Below are positions 45,501 to 57,500 of a stretch of DNA of 64,000 nucleotides, in pieces. The stretch comes from Lineus longissimus. Taxonomy: Eukaryota; Nemertea; Pilidiophora; Heteronemertea; Lineidae. Position 1 is the stretch's first letter. Each line of letters begins with the position of its first letter. Made by a program: the position numbers and the translations under genes. The stretch lies in NCBI RefSeq assembly GCF_910592395.1, contig NC_088314.1, positions 7,750,001-7,814,000 on the forward strand. The letters are read 5' to 3'. The notes below the pieces were generated by a model. It worked only from the letters and a program-made list of their open reading frames with translations, searched no databases and was not told the origin of the DNA.

Positions 45501-48500
45501 AAAGACAGATGGATAAACAACACAAAGACAGATGGATAAACAACACAAATACAGATTGGTAAACAACACAAAGACAGATGGATAAACAACACAAAGACAG
45601 ATAGATAAACAACACAAAGACAGATAGGTAAACAACACAAAGACAGATGGATAAATAAACAACCAAGAAAGATATCAAAACAATACAGGAAGATATCAGG
45701 TAGATAAAAGACATATAAACCCAAGAGATACAAATACCCACGACAACATACGGTACGAGTGATTATTTTCTCGCAGCTTTATATTTCCATAGACTAGTGA
45801 ACCTTTTTCTTTACAAATTGTCCTTCACACTCTTAACTATAATTTTTGATGGAGTGAGATGATGCTGGTCCTGTGCTACTGCATGGTGCTCTTGAGAGTG
45901 CAAGAATCTAGAATCTCATTGCTTTTTAAAGACAACCACATACATGTACATCTCCTCCGAGAAAAAATGAAGTCCCTCTGATTTCATATAGTGATTTACA
46001 TTTTGAATAAAAATCAGTACAACAAACAGATTGCAACCAAAGTGCTAAGGTGACAAAGTATCTTTATAGTTCTCACAGAGAACTTTGCATTACTTCAACA
46101 TTTTTTTCGAGTTTCAGAATTTTCCTTACCATCCTGTAATACTTTAGGTACTTCCTGCGTCTGCTTGCAGTCCTTCTCAGACGAACACGTCTGGGGCGGG
46201 ACAAATTTCGAGCCCAAACCAGCAGCTGCTGCACCTCCTGTGCCGGTCACTACGGTAGCCACAACTTTGACTCCATCTGGAACAAGATGTACCGATAGGT
46301 ATTGAGTACACAGGGAACACAGCAGAATGATACTTCTCTCACCCTTGGACTGAATTTGAGTCCAAGTTGAACTTTTCTGCCTCACGTTTTCCTGCCATGA
46401 TAGACAATATCAGGTATGGAGTAATCTCTAATCTCTTCTCGACAATATTCAAGTTCCAGTCTGCGCATGTCTAGGCTTCTATACATTGTGCCTCATTTTT
46501 CATAGCACTTTCCCCAATAACCTCATTGACAACTTCTAATGATATATTTTGGGTGGTCCATATCAGTTTTGGTTCTGGAATGGAACCCGGAACCTGCTGC
46601 TTGTAAGGCAGACACCAACACCTACCACTGCTTCAAAACATCATATTCGACTCACCCTTATCCATCGTATCGACCTCCATGAGAAAGTCATCTTGGAAGA
46701 ATATGAACGCAATGATAGAGAAGAGGTATATGAGGATAACGGCCAGCAGTGCGGTCAGAAGGATCGAGCGACCATTTTTCGTCACTGAGCGAATCACGTT
46801 CAGGAGGGTCTCTTCTCTGTAGACAACATCCAGAAGCTAGAAAAGAACAATAAAAGATGACTAATTGTAATTGTCAACAGTGCAGTGGCAGCCATCAATC
46901 AACCAATTAGCCATCAATCAATCAGTCAGCCATCTGTCAATTAGCCAGCAGTGTTAAAGAGCGAGTACACTGGAAGGGCACTGCTTTTTTATACTGCAAT
47001 CACAGTGAGCATTTGAAATGACAAAGAAACTTCCCAGCGTCCCATTTATGTTCAGCTGGCCATTCCTGTCAAAAAAACCCACACTAGTCCATGGAGGCCA
47101 CCATGTCAATCTTGTGACAACACAAAATGTGACCCATCACAGCACAACCAGGCGCATGTCGCACAGAAGATGAGCCAAAGTGACACCAGGAGATAATGAA
47201 AGAAATTGATGTGCTCATATTTCACAAAAGGCAGACAATAGAGAATTGATCAAACAGTCCGTCTCAAGCTGCCAAGCTCAGAGCGACATGCGCCTGGTTT
47301 TGCTGTGACGGGTCACAAATGGTCTATTAACTCAGACCGACCACAGTTGTGGCAAATTGCAAGTTTGTCGTTCAATTCGCTTACCAGAAGACTAAAGAAG
47401 AATTCATGCACAGCAAGTCCAAGGACACACATGACTAGATAAATGAGGTTGTAGTTCAATTCAAAGTTGGTGATGATTTGCCACCAGGTTCTGGTGAGTG
47501 TGCCCTGGTTCCCTATTATACTGATCGTGTAGATGAATTTGTTCAAAACCTGAAAGAATTAAGATATGGACAAGATCAAAATATTTTGAAATGAACACTG
47601 GCGATAGCCTTTCATTATTTGGGAAGAGAAGATTGATGAGCCTCAGAGCCTAGTGTTAGCACTACTGGCTACAACACAATAGGGCCCTGGTTCAATCCTG
47701 GGGCGAACCTGGAACTGTATTTCTGGATGAACCGGCATGGCCTTCGAGGAACTCAAATTCCTGGCTCTTCACAACAAGTTTGAGGCTCATTATAAAAAAC
47801 CCCACCTTTTTTGTCCATTTGAGGTCACAGGTATAAAATGATTGCGACAGCAACTAAAAATAATGTTAACATCAGTCTCAATCTCGTCTAGTCTTAGGTT
47901 ACAGATTCCATTCTAAGTCACACTCGGAGAAAGTTTCCTTCTCAATTACATGAGAAAATGAAAAGCTGACGATAAAACTTACATTGAGAACTCCCAGCAA
48001 GACTAGAGTCGCCTCCAGACCGAACGAGAAGATAAAGCGGAGTATTGTGGAGGCAATGAGTGTCCTGATGCCTGACGGCCGCGGCAGGGTGATCACAATA
48101 GCCAAGGAGATAAACAATGCTGTCCACACTAGGCCCGAGAGACGGGGGTCAAGTTCTGAAACAGAAAGAATGATACATGAAGTCTAAGTAGTTTTGTTTG
48201 AATGTTCATAGAATAAAACAAGGACTTAGTTTAATGGCAAATGTTTACTTTGAGCCCTGGTAGAATAGATATCAATACCCTTGTAGAATAGATATCAATA
48301 CCTCATTGTAAGTCCTTAGTTGTCTATTCAATTTCAAGACCGCTTGGATAGACTTCCAATTACACCCCAAATCCTTGGCTGCTGCCTGGGTTTTGGTCAG
48401 CTTTTTTGATCTAATGAGTGGTCAAAATTGGACAATCAAGAGCCCCCAGTTCTGTATCAATTCCTCAAGCACACGATGCAAATACTCAGAATTATCAGGA

Positions 48501-51500
48501 GAGATATATCCTCGACTTTCTTACCCGATTCTTTGCCTGCTGAGCTGCTGAAGGGATAGAAGAATGCCACCATCAGGTTGATGAGGACAGCCAGGTTGAA
48601 GGAAATACTGCTCCACAGAGTCATGTGGCTACTCAACCAGAACAGCACCGGTGAGGCTGGAAAAAACGACAAAGAAATAGATGTAAAGGTAAAAATATTC
48701 CTTTCAAGTGTCAAAGTACTAGTAAATTTCAAACCCAAGGCCTTTAGGACTTGCACCCCAAGAAAGTTTTATTATTATTAAAATATTTGTAACACAGGTG
48801 AAACTGAATTAACTCTCTGTATGACATACTGAGAGATCATAAAACTTTTCCCAATTTGACATTGTCTCACCTCGCAATTTTTTTTGCCATCTCATCTCCG
48901 AATACATATCATCGTGTCGCTCGAAGAAGTCGGACACCTTGCTCCCCTGATCATCACGCTCTGCCGTGACGTAAACTTTGATTTTGGTCTCGGCGGTCAG
49001 GTAGGAGCAGATCTCCGGGATGGGGAATACTATCTGCTCCATGGTACGGTCATGTCTCACGATCTAGAATTGATCAATAAATAATGTAGTTTAACTAGAA
49101 TTAGTTATTAACTAAGGTAGTCAATCAATTTTGTGGCACGTTACGTTGCGATTGTCAGCTACGTCACATACTTCTTTCTTACATCCCCGGGTATGCTACC
49201 TGGGAACCAAAATGTTTTTAAAATTCACGCGATGTCAAGACCATTTATTCATGAAGACATAGGGATTTTCTGCACCAATCATACAGTTTATGAATCATTT
49301 ATTCATCAGTGAAAATTTCATGCTCATGTCTCCAGAAGGGAGAGTAAAAATCCACCAAGAAAGAAATTCTGCATCTAAAAATGAATTCTGAAAATTGATT
49401 CCACCTACCTCAATCTGTGCAGTATGACCTGCGTAGTATTCCAACGCTGGTTCTGTGGCCTGATCTTTCAACAACCACGCCAGGTCTTTATTATGTTGTG
49501 CAAGCTTAAATTACAAATGAAATATAATAATGCATGTCAATCAAAAGCTGATTTCTAAATTCTTGGCCAAACATCTATTAGGAAAGTTGCGTCAGGGGGA
49601 TACCTACCTGATGAGAGAGGATGTAGATATTATGGCCGACTTCCCGAGGAGAGACCTCTTCATCCCCATGATCGTCTTCCCTGTCTAGGTCTATGGACTC
49701 CATGTCACCGAGGCTGTCCTGGTAGAATGCCTGCTTGGCCACATCCAACTGAAAGAGATTTGATAAAACTTATCAGAGGGCTGTTAAATAATCTAGGTGA
49801 AAGGAAGTGATTTACTGCATCTTCATGTCTTTAGACTCCATGTGACTGAGGCTCTCCTGGTAGAACACCTGCTTTTCCACATGCAATGAATTCTCATGTG
49901 ACTGAGGCTGTCCTGGTAGAACACCTGCTTTTCCACATTCAATGAATTCTCATGTGACTGAGGCTGTCCTGGTAGAACACCTGCTTTGCCACATTCAATG
50001 AATTCTCATGTGACTGAGGCTGTCCTGGTAGAACACCTGCTTTTCCACATTCAATGAATTCTCATGTGACTGAGGCTGTCCTAGTAGAACACCTGCTTTT
50101 CCACATTCAACTGAAAGAGATTTTATAAAACTTATCAGACAGATGAAAGAAAGATGAAATCAGGTTGATAAGCCTCTCAAAATTAATACTCACCAATTGT
50201 TTGGGACTCATGTTGTAAAGGATCCTCTCAGCATTCTCACTGTCATGACGACTCTCCATTATGGCCAGCAGGAGCTTCGAAGCATTATTCTGGAAGAAAA
50301 GTAGTATAGTATTTGGATCAAAGTAATGTTCCCCGCGTGGCAAATAACATGTTTACAGAAGCACAGTCCAGGGCCCGGTTTCACAAAGAATCTTAAGTCT
50401 GTTTTGGTGACTTAAGTATGAGAATTTCTTAAGTTTTGTCTTAAGTTGATTCACAAAGAATCTGAACTCGCCTAGCCGACTTAAGTACCCCAAAAACTTA
50501 AGCACGGTAGCTACCGTACTTAAGTCGGAATGAAGGACACAAGATGCTTTGAGATTCGTACTTAAGTTTTTGACTTGGCTTAGTCAAAATATTATGACTT
50601 AAGGCAAACAGTTAAGATTCTTTGAGAAACCGGGCCCAGTGTTGATAAAGCAATATTTGTTAGAACATGTCATTCTAGGCACGTCATCCACACCTGAGGG
50701 GACATGTAGTATACCTTGCTTTGCACGTCACCAACAGCAAAAGGGTTGATAATCCATGCAACAAGAAATCATTCTCTTTTGGCCTTACCTTCAATTCAAG
50801 TACAAGATCCATCCTGTTCTTTCCCAGTGGGTTGATATCGTTAAGTATCAAAGCTGTGATGATGTCGATGCCATTACTCTCGTGGCTAGAAATCGCATTC
50901 TGAAGTGGTACGAAGAAGAGATTTGAAACTATGTGGAATAAACTAGTAACTAATGCTTATGTCTTCAATCAGGCAGCTGTAAATATTTCCTACGTTAAAA
51001 GCCTTCTAAAATGCCACCATTTTCAGGGGTTTTTCAGAGATTTGTTTTAAAGCCATCATCATAAGCACAGTAAAACCTCCCTAGAACTACCACCAGACAA
51101 GGACTAACCTGGTTATCATGGCAAGGTCCCTGGCAGTATTCAGTCAGACTGTTTAGCGTTTGGTTGATCAAGTTGACGTTTTGTTCGTTGATGTAGAGGC
51201 CAAGTAAGCCAAGGCCACCGGTCGTGCTTCCACAAATACAGTCAAGGAATTGTAGCGTCTCACACACAAGGTTGAAGTTGGTCTTATTGTTTTGGTGGCG
51301 GAGATATTGCTGTAATGAAGAATTGATAAGCACATGATATAGAGTTAAAAGCTAAAGTACTGGGCTTATAGTCCGATATCAACTACGATGTAGGTAATCT
51401 TTAATGCCAGTCTGTCCTGAAACCTTTCAGTAGACCTAATAGATGAGCTATTCAACCAGAGCTACAATGTGAGCATTCTCATCAGTATCCATTAATACAC

Positions 51501-54500
51501 TTGGGTGTAGTGAGGCAAGTTAAACAAAGAGGCCTGCCCAGAGTCTCGTGCCAACAGTGGGGATCGAACCAGGGACCTCTTGATCGCTAGTTTAGAGTCC
51601 AGACCACTACAGCACAGCAGCTGATATCGCATGTTTCAAAAAGAAACACTTGGAAACACTTAATGAATAACAAACTTTCGTACTATCCATCACTCACTAT
51701 AAACATGATAAAGAGTACCAGGAATTAGGAATCCGCCCATCTCCAATTACCTGTAAGTCCCTATTATGGTTCTCACAAAGCAGCTGCAGGAAACGGAGAA
51801 TCGGCTGCATCATCGCAATCTCCTGTGTCATCCTCTTGTCGTCCTTCTCCTTCGACTTCTCGGCCAGGACGTCGTCGATCGAAGTTGCCGACACGCGGGC
51901 GTAGTCCTCCTCATGGTCGTGGGTGCGGTTACGGCGGGCGTGGGCGAAGGCTTTACTGGTGTGTACAGCGGCCTCATCAAGTTGTTCTCTCATTTCGCCA
52001 TTCAGGACATTCTCGTTGACATGACCTGAAGAATATGTTAAGAAGCGTGACAAAAACCACCGTTTGACGGAAAGATGCTGGAGTTTTATCAGTGTGTTGA
52101 TAGATGGCAGTCGATACAACTTTGATACAGAACCCAAAGAAGACCACCACAGATGCCGTTTTAATTTCATGATTTGGCAGCCTGGAAGCACGGTGTTGAA
52201 AACAGATTGTGTCAAATATCCTTTGAGAACCATCAAATTTTACCACAAATGTTGTAGGATCTGATGACTCGGATCAGACACTTGGGCAACATTCCTATTT
52301 TACCAGCTCTAATATGCTACAATGACCTAAAATTCTCGTCAACCAAAATTTCAGTGTTTAAAATTAGCAAGAAATATCAAAGACAAAAGGAGATTTTGAA
52401 TTCATAGATTTTCCCAGCAGTTTTCTCTCACCTCTCTTCTTAACATCATCTTCTTTCACTACAGGTTCCTCCTTCCTGGTCACCGGCAGACTATCGCCAG
52501 TGTTGACCATTCCAGTCGCCTTGATCTCCACCTGGGCCTCTCGCATTCTCTCATAGAACACCTTGAAGAACTTCTCAGAGTTCTTGTCGCACGTCAGGCG
52601 TTTCAGGAATGAAATCTGAAATATAGAGAAAAATTAAAAATCGACATGGGTTACCCTATGTTGTATCTTTGTAACCATGGCAATGAGGGTCACTGCCGTT
52701 GCGGAAGGTTTCCAGTTCAAACGTCTCCAGGGAGCTGCATTACATACCATCAATGACTATCATGACTGTAGAAGTCTACTCCATGCTTAAATCTTACTTT
52801 GCTCTTCAGTGTCAACAAACTTATACTATTCAGGTAAGCAGCTCTATCAAAAGATACATTGATGCTGACATTAACTCTCATTTATTGGGTCATCTCATGC
52901 TTTACCCTAAAGGGCTCTTAATCCTGCAGGCAAAGACATTTCTCAAACGCCGTGAAGCTGGGAAGTGCAGTTGCTACTCTCACTAGGATATGGATTTAAA
53001 CCATTACCTTATCAGACTATCACTGGCAAGAGGACTGAACCAACTCAGCCAGCATTGTCAAAGTCACAGAATGTCACCAATGCAAACACCACTCACCTGT
53101 ATCGCGCTATTACCACCTTCAAGCAGTGCTATACCCAACTCAACTGTCTCGAGGAAGATGCGGTAACTGCTGTTATTGATGACCAAATCAACCACCAGGT
53201 CTGTAGCACCTTCTTTGTCCAAATGACACTGGAAATAATGAATGATTTTGGGTGAAACTTCAAGTTTAGAATAGCATGAAAAAAGTCCATTCAAATTTAA
53301 GTTTTCATTACTTTCAACTACAGGCAAAAGTGCACATCACTGCATAGTCGCCATTCACCCCGTTTCTCTGCCACTGACCAATTACAAATCTTTAACACCT
53401 TCAGGGCCGGTGTTTCAACCCCCCCCCCCCCCCCCCAACGACCCCTTTTCAGACCCCGAGAAAAAAAATTATAAGAGATGGCTGCATAAGGTCTTTTGCA
53501 CGTAACTTCTCCAAGACAAGGTTTTCTTGAATCAATAGAGTTATGTTAGCTACACTCCTTTACTATATTTAATTTTTGGTTAAAAAATGAACAAAAATGA
53601 CCAAAATCACCCCCTTTTCCAACACCCCCGACCCCCTTGACCCCCCTAAAAATTCCCAGTGTCGGAACAGCTTTATTTTGTAATTGGTTTGGTCTTTTCA
53701 GTTCCTCCCTTGCCCTGAAGATGGCGATGGCGTAGTTCTTTCATGAAGTCAATGAGACTCCAATAACCAGCTCAGAGGGGGGATTTGGGCCACGGAGATC
53801 TGCGTGGTTCGGCCCAGAAGGTGTTATAGAACAAACTGATATCCTGAACATGGGTCAGATTTTTAGCCTGCCGTGACATAGGCATACACGTACAGCAAAC
53901 TGCAGTGAACAGTGAAGAAACAAGAATATTACTTCATTGAAACAAGTAATAACCCGTCTCATTCAAAATAAGATCTCTTCAACATCCCTTAGCTCAGACT
54001 AAAGCAGAAATACATATCAAGCATCGTATTGAAATCCACGTTACACGATTTCAATATACATGTATTCTCTTACCTGGACTTCTGATAATGTCATCTTAGC
54101 CCTGCTGACCATAACAGACCCAGGCCCGCTTGGCATGAGTGTCTTATCTGCCACCGGTTTGGGCCGACTGTCCACACCATCGTCCCTCGTCCGTGGGTTT
54201 GTGTGACCATAATAGCGAGTCAGAAGACTCTTGCGCAGACTTTCTCCCTGAAAATAACAAAATCAGTTGAGGAACATTCAACGAATTAGGAAATATGGCT
54301 TGTTTTACACCATAAAAGCATCTAGATCATATTTTTTACACTCTTTTTAGATTGAAAATCCATGACATTTCATACACTTTCTTTACAAGGGCATTAATAT
54401 TTGTGTTAATGCAGAAGCCTATAAACTGATATATGGCAGGGAATAGAGCTAGGGCCTCTAGTCTTTATCATTCTTTTGGAATTGTATTATAGGCCATCCA

Positions 54501-57500
54501 TTTGAAATCTTGATTGACGTTACCCTTCCCCTGTTTGTTGTAGACATCAAGTATAATGTCTCCTGAATCCGACTAACCAGTCTTCATGACATACTTATAG
54601 ATCCTTGCCTTTCAAGGGCCGTACAAGCGTGAATGAGCTACTTTATCTGCCCAGGTCGAGTGTATCTATAGATGCCTTGCCCTGCTTGACTCACTGGCCC
54701 TGCTGGCACTACTAACCATCAGAAGACAAAGACCAGGGCATTTCAAGCTTATGCAAAATACAAATGGACAAAATACACCGAACACTACACCCAACAACAT
54801 GTAAACAATGCAACATAAGACATTTATAGATATAGAAGATAGAAATATTCAGGCAGTAGCTTACTTTTTCATGTTGACACAAGTATATACACTTCCCCAG
54901 TTGTGTGATAAGTCGATCCTTTTACAAATACCTCCCAGTCCCCAGTGAAACTGGCCAATTTCATTGCAAACTACTTATCTACGGTAATGTTTAAACCAAA
55001 ACAGCAGACACCCTCACTATTCTAAGATCAAAACATTCACACTCAACAAATTCCAAAATTCACCCGACAGCCAATCCTATTTTTCTTGAATTTCTGCCAT
55101 TGAACATGCAAATATAAAATAACAGCAGTGTGTGTAAAAAGCTTAACACAAATGCATATTGTCTTGCTTGAACTGACTTTCTAAAACACCTCAATTACCG
55201 GTACAACAAAGCATTGTTTTCAACAAAAGTTGCATTAGGCATCATGCTGGTAGCCCCTGTTTTGATGTCCCAACCACCACTGCTTGGGGTGGTACAAAAT
55301 ATAGAAGCAAATTTCAGTGTTTAATTTGAGTGTTTTAGAATATAAATTGATACTGAACTTCAGGTATTGGTTTTCTCACAAAACACTGCTTGGTAATAAC
55401 TGTCATTCTGCCCAAACCCTCCAACCAAGATTTAAGCACCACTCTCAAGGCGTTCGGCAAAATAACAATATCTTCAGTCCAATATGAATTCCTTTTACAA
55501 AATTCACATGCAGAGACAGGAAATTAATATATGATGCTACAGGTTAACCATGTTATTTTCACATAGGTGTCCCCGTAAAGTGCCAAGTTCTTTTGAAGAA
55601 GTCAATGGATGCGTATTAAAACAGTTAAGCCGCAAAAAAATTCAGGTCAAAAACATCAACCATGTGTAGCATGCATACACATTTAAACAAATTCGGAGAG
55701 CAAAGATTTGTTCTGGATAGATGAGATGTTTTGAGTTTGAAATGTCAACAAAAATATAGCAAAAAGCAAGCCACAATGCCCATAGAATAATAGTGCATTC
55801 AAACACCATCACTGTATAACGGTACATTCAATCAACATTACTGTATAACAGTGCAATCAATCAACATTACTGTATAACGATGCATTCGATCACCATTTAT
55901 ACTGCATAATGGTGCATTCAATCACAATTACTGTGTAATGCAAAGGAAAGGCTGGATACAGCACAGAATAGGAATAAGAAACACCTGCAAAACGCCCTTT
56001 GGACAACAAAAAAAATGTTTTTTACTGAAGACTAAGAAAAAAGAAATATAATTAGCCCAAGCTGGGCAGAAACGACAACAAGAATGCCCATGGTACAACA
56101 TACTATTTCTTTTCTGAACAAACAGCTTTCAGGTCCGGGAGAGACATTTCTGCACACAGAGAATTTTCATGTGTATTTTGATAACTAAAAAATGGTTTGG
56201 TTTTCCAGCATTGCATGACAGAGGAGGGCCACTAAGAGGAATGCCCTTGAATTCACTGAACATGCTGAATCTGTATCACGCTACATCTCTTCAAATTGTA
56301 CTACAACAAGGCCCAATTCCACTTCAGCTTCCCAGCTCTGGTCACAAAAACCTTCCTGGCCTCAGTGGGTATTACAACCGTCTCAAATCAGACCAAACCT
56401 GCTACTCTTGGACCATCAACGCTTGCTTCATTAAAACAAATAGTATTGAGAACCACAGACGTAAAGATATACAAAGAATAGATCATAGTCAGCCAATGAT
56501 ATTCATGCACGGTACAATAGTGTCTTACCCTCCTGTGATCATCTAGTTCTTTCTTATTCATTGCTTTAAGGTCAACCTTATGTTGGGAATAATGGGATAA
56601 TGAGGTGGGTTAGATGTGATGGCAAGCCCTGAGCAGTCTGTACCTTGACAAGTTCCAACACCCATGCCCCCTCCCCCACCTTTTATGAGGTAATGGAAGT
56701 TAGATAAAGCATAAAGCCCTTAGCTGCAACCCAAAGTTAATTCTCCGCTTTCCAGATGAGCACCTCTCACGGTGAGGTTGCTGAACTTTGCCAAGTTATG
56801 GGGTCAGCCTCTGACGATTTCAACGTCACTAGTGACGTTGTCGCAGAAACACCAGAGGCAGAGTCCATAAGTCGGCCCATTTGTTTCCACACACCAATGC
56901 TCCATCACAATTGGGCCCTTGGGTTCGTGTGCTACCCATCACACACCCAAGGGCCTCCTCCATCCAAGAAGCTTTGCTACTTCAAATCATATTTTTACAG
57001 AGAGTCAACCCCAACCCCATCCCCCATCCCCCATGCATCAATCCCAAAACATGTGCCAAAATCATAAGCATTTGAATAAAATGGTGCACAATGTCACTAT
57101 AATGTGGTACAAAACCAAACTTTCTGTTAATCAGAACAATGTGTAAATGACTGAAATCTGTGCCCTGGATTAAAAGCCACATGGTGCATGATTTGAAGGC
57201 AAAAATGAACATAATCAGTGGTAGTGTTCTCTACAGTCTTACAAGCAAATTTACACACAGGTAAGCCTTGGCCTATTTGTATGTTTGAATATGCTCCAAA
57301 ACATTGGCCAAAGACAATGACAGGCTGCCAGGGCAGTCTCAAAATCACTCAGAGGTGTGGCCTCCTGTCTCCCTCCCCAACTCATTCCAAGTCCGAAACA
57401 GGGTGACTGACGTGACTGACCAAAGCAACAAGACATCATGCCAGCAGAACTCGAAGCAAAGCAACGTATTGCCATTTCTGTTTTAGTTTTGTACAACCTC

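Noticed and set aside
44969-45741. Three overlapping ORFs of 168-254 codons rich in Cys, Leu and Val
   Set aside because: They are translations of the 23-bp minisatellite in all three frames of one strand. Only the last part coincides with the true IP3R pore exon, which is bounded by its own splice sites.
51480-51625. tRNA gene
   Set aside because: Good B box, but the acceptor stem and anticodon arm cannot be folded convincingly and it continues into unrelated sequence, so a SINE is the better reading.
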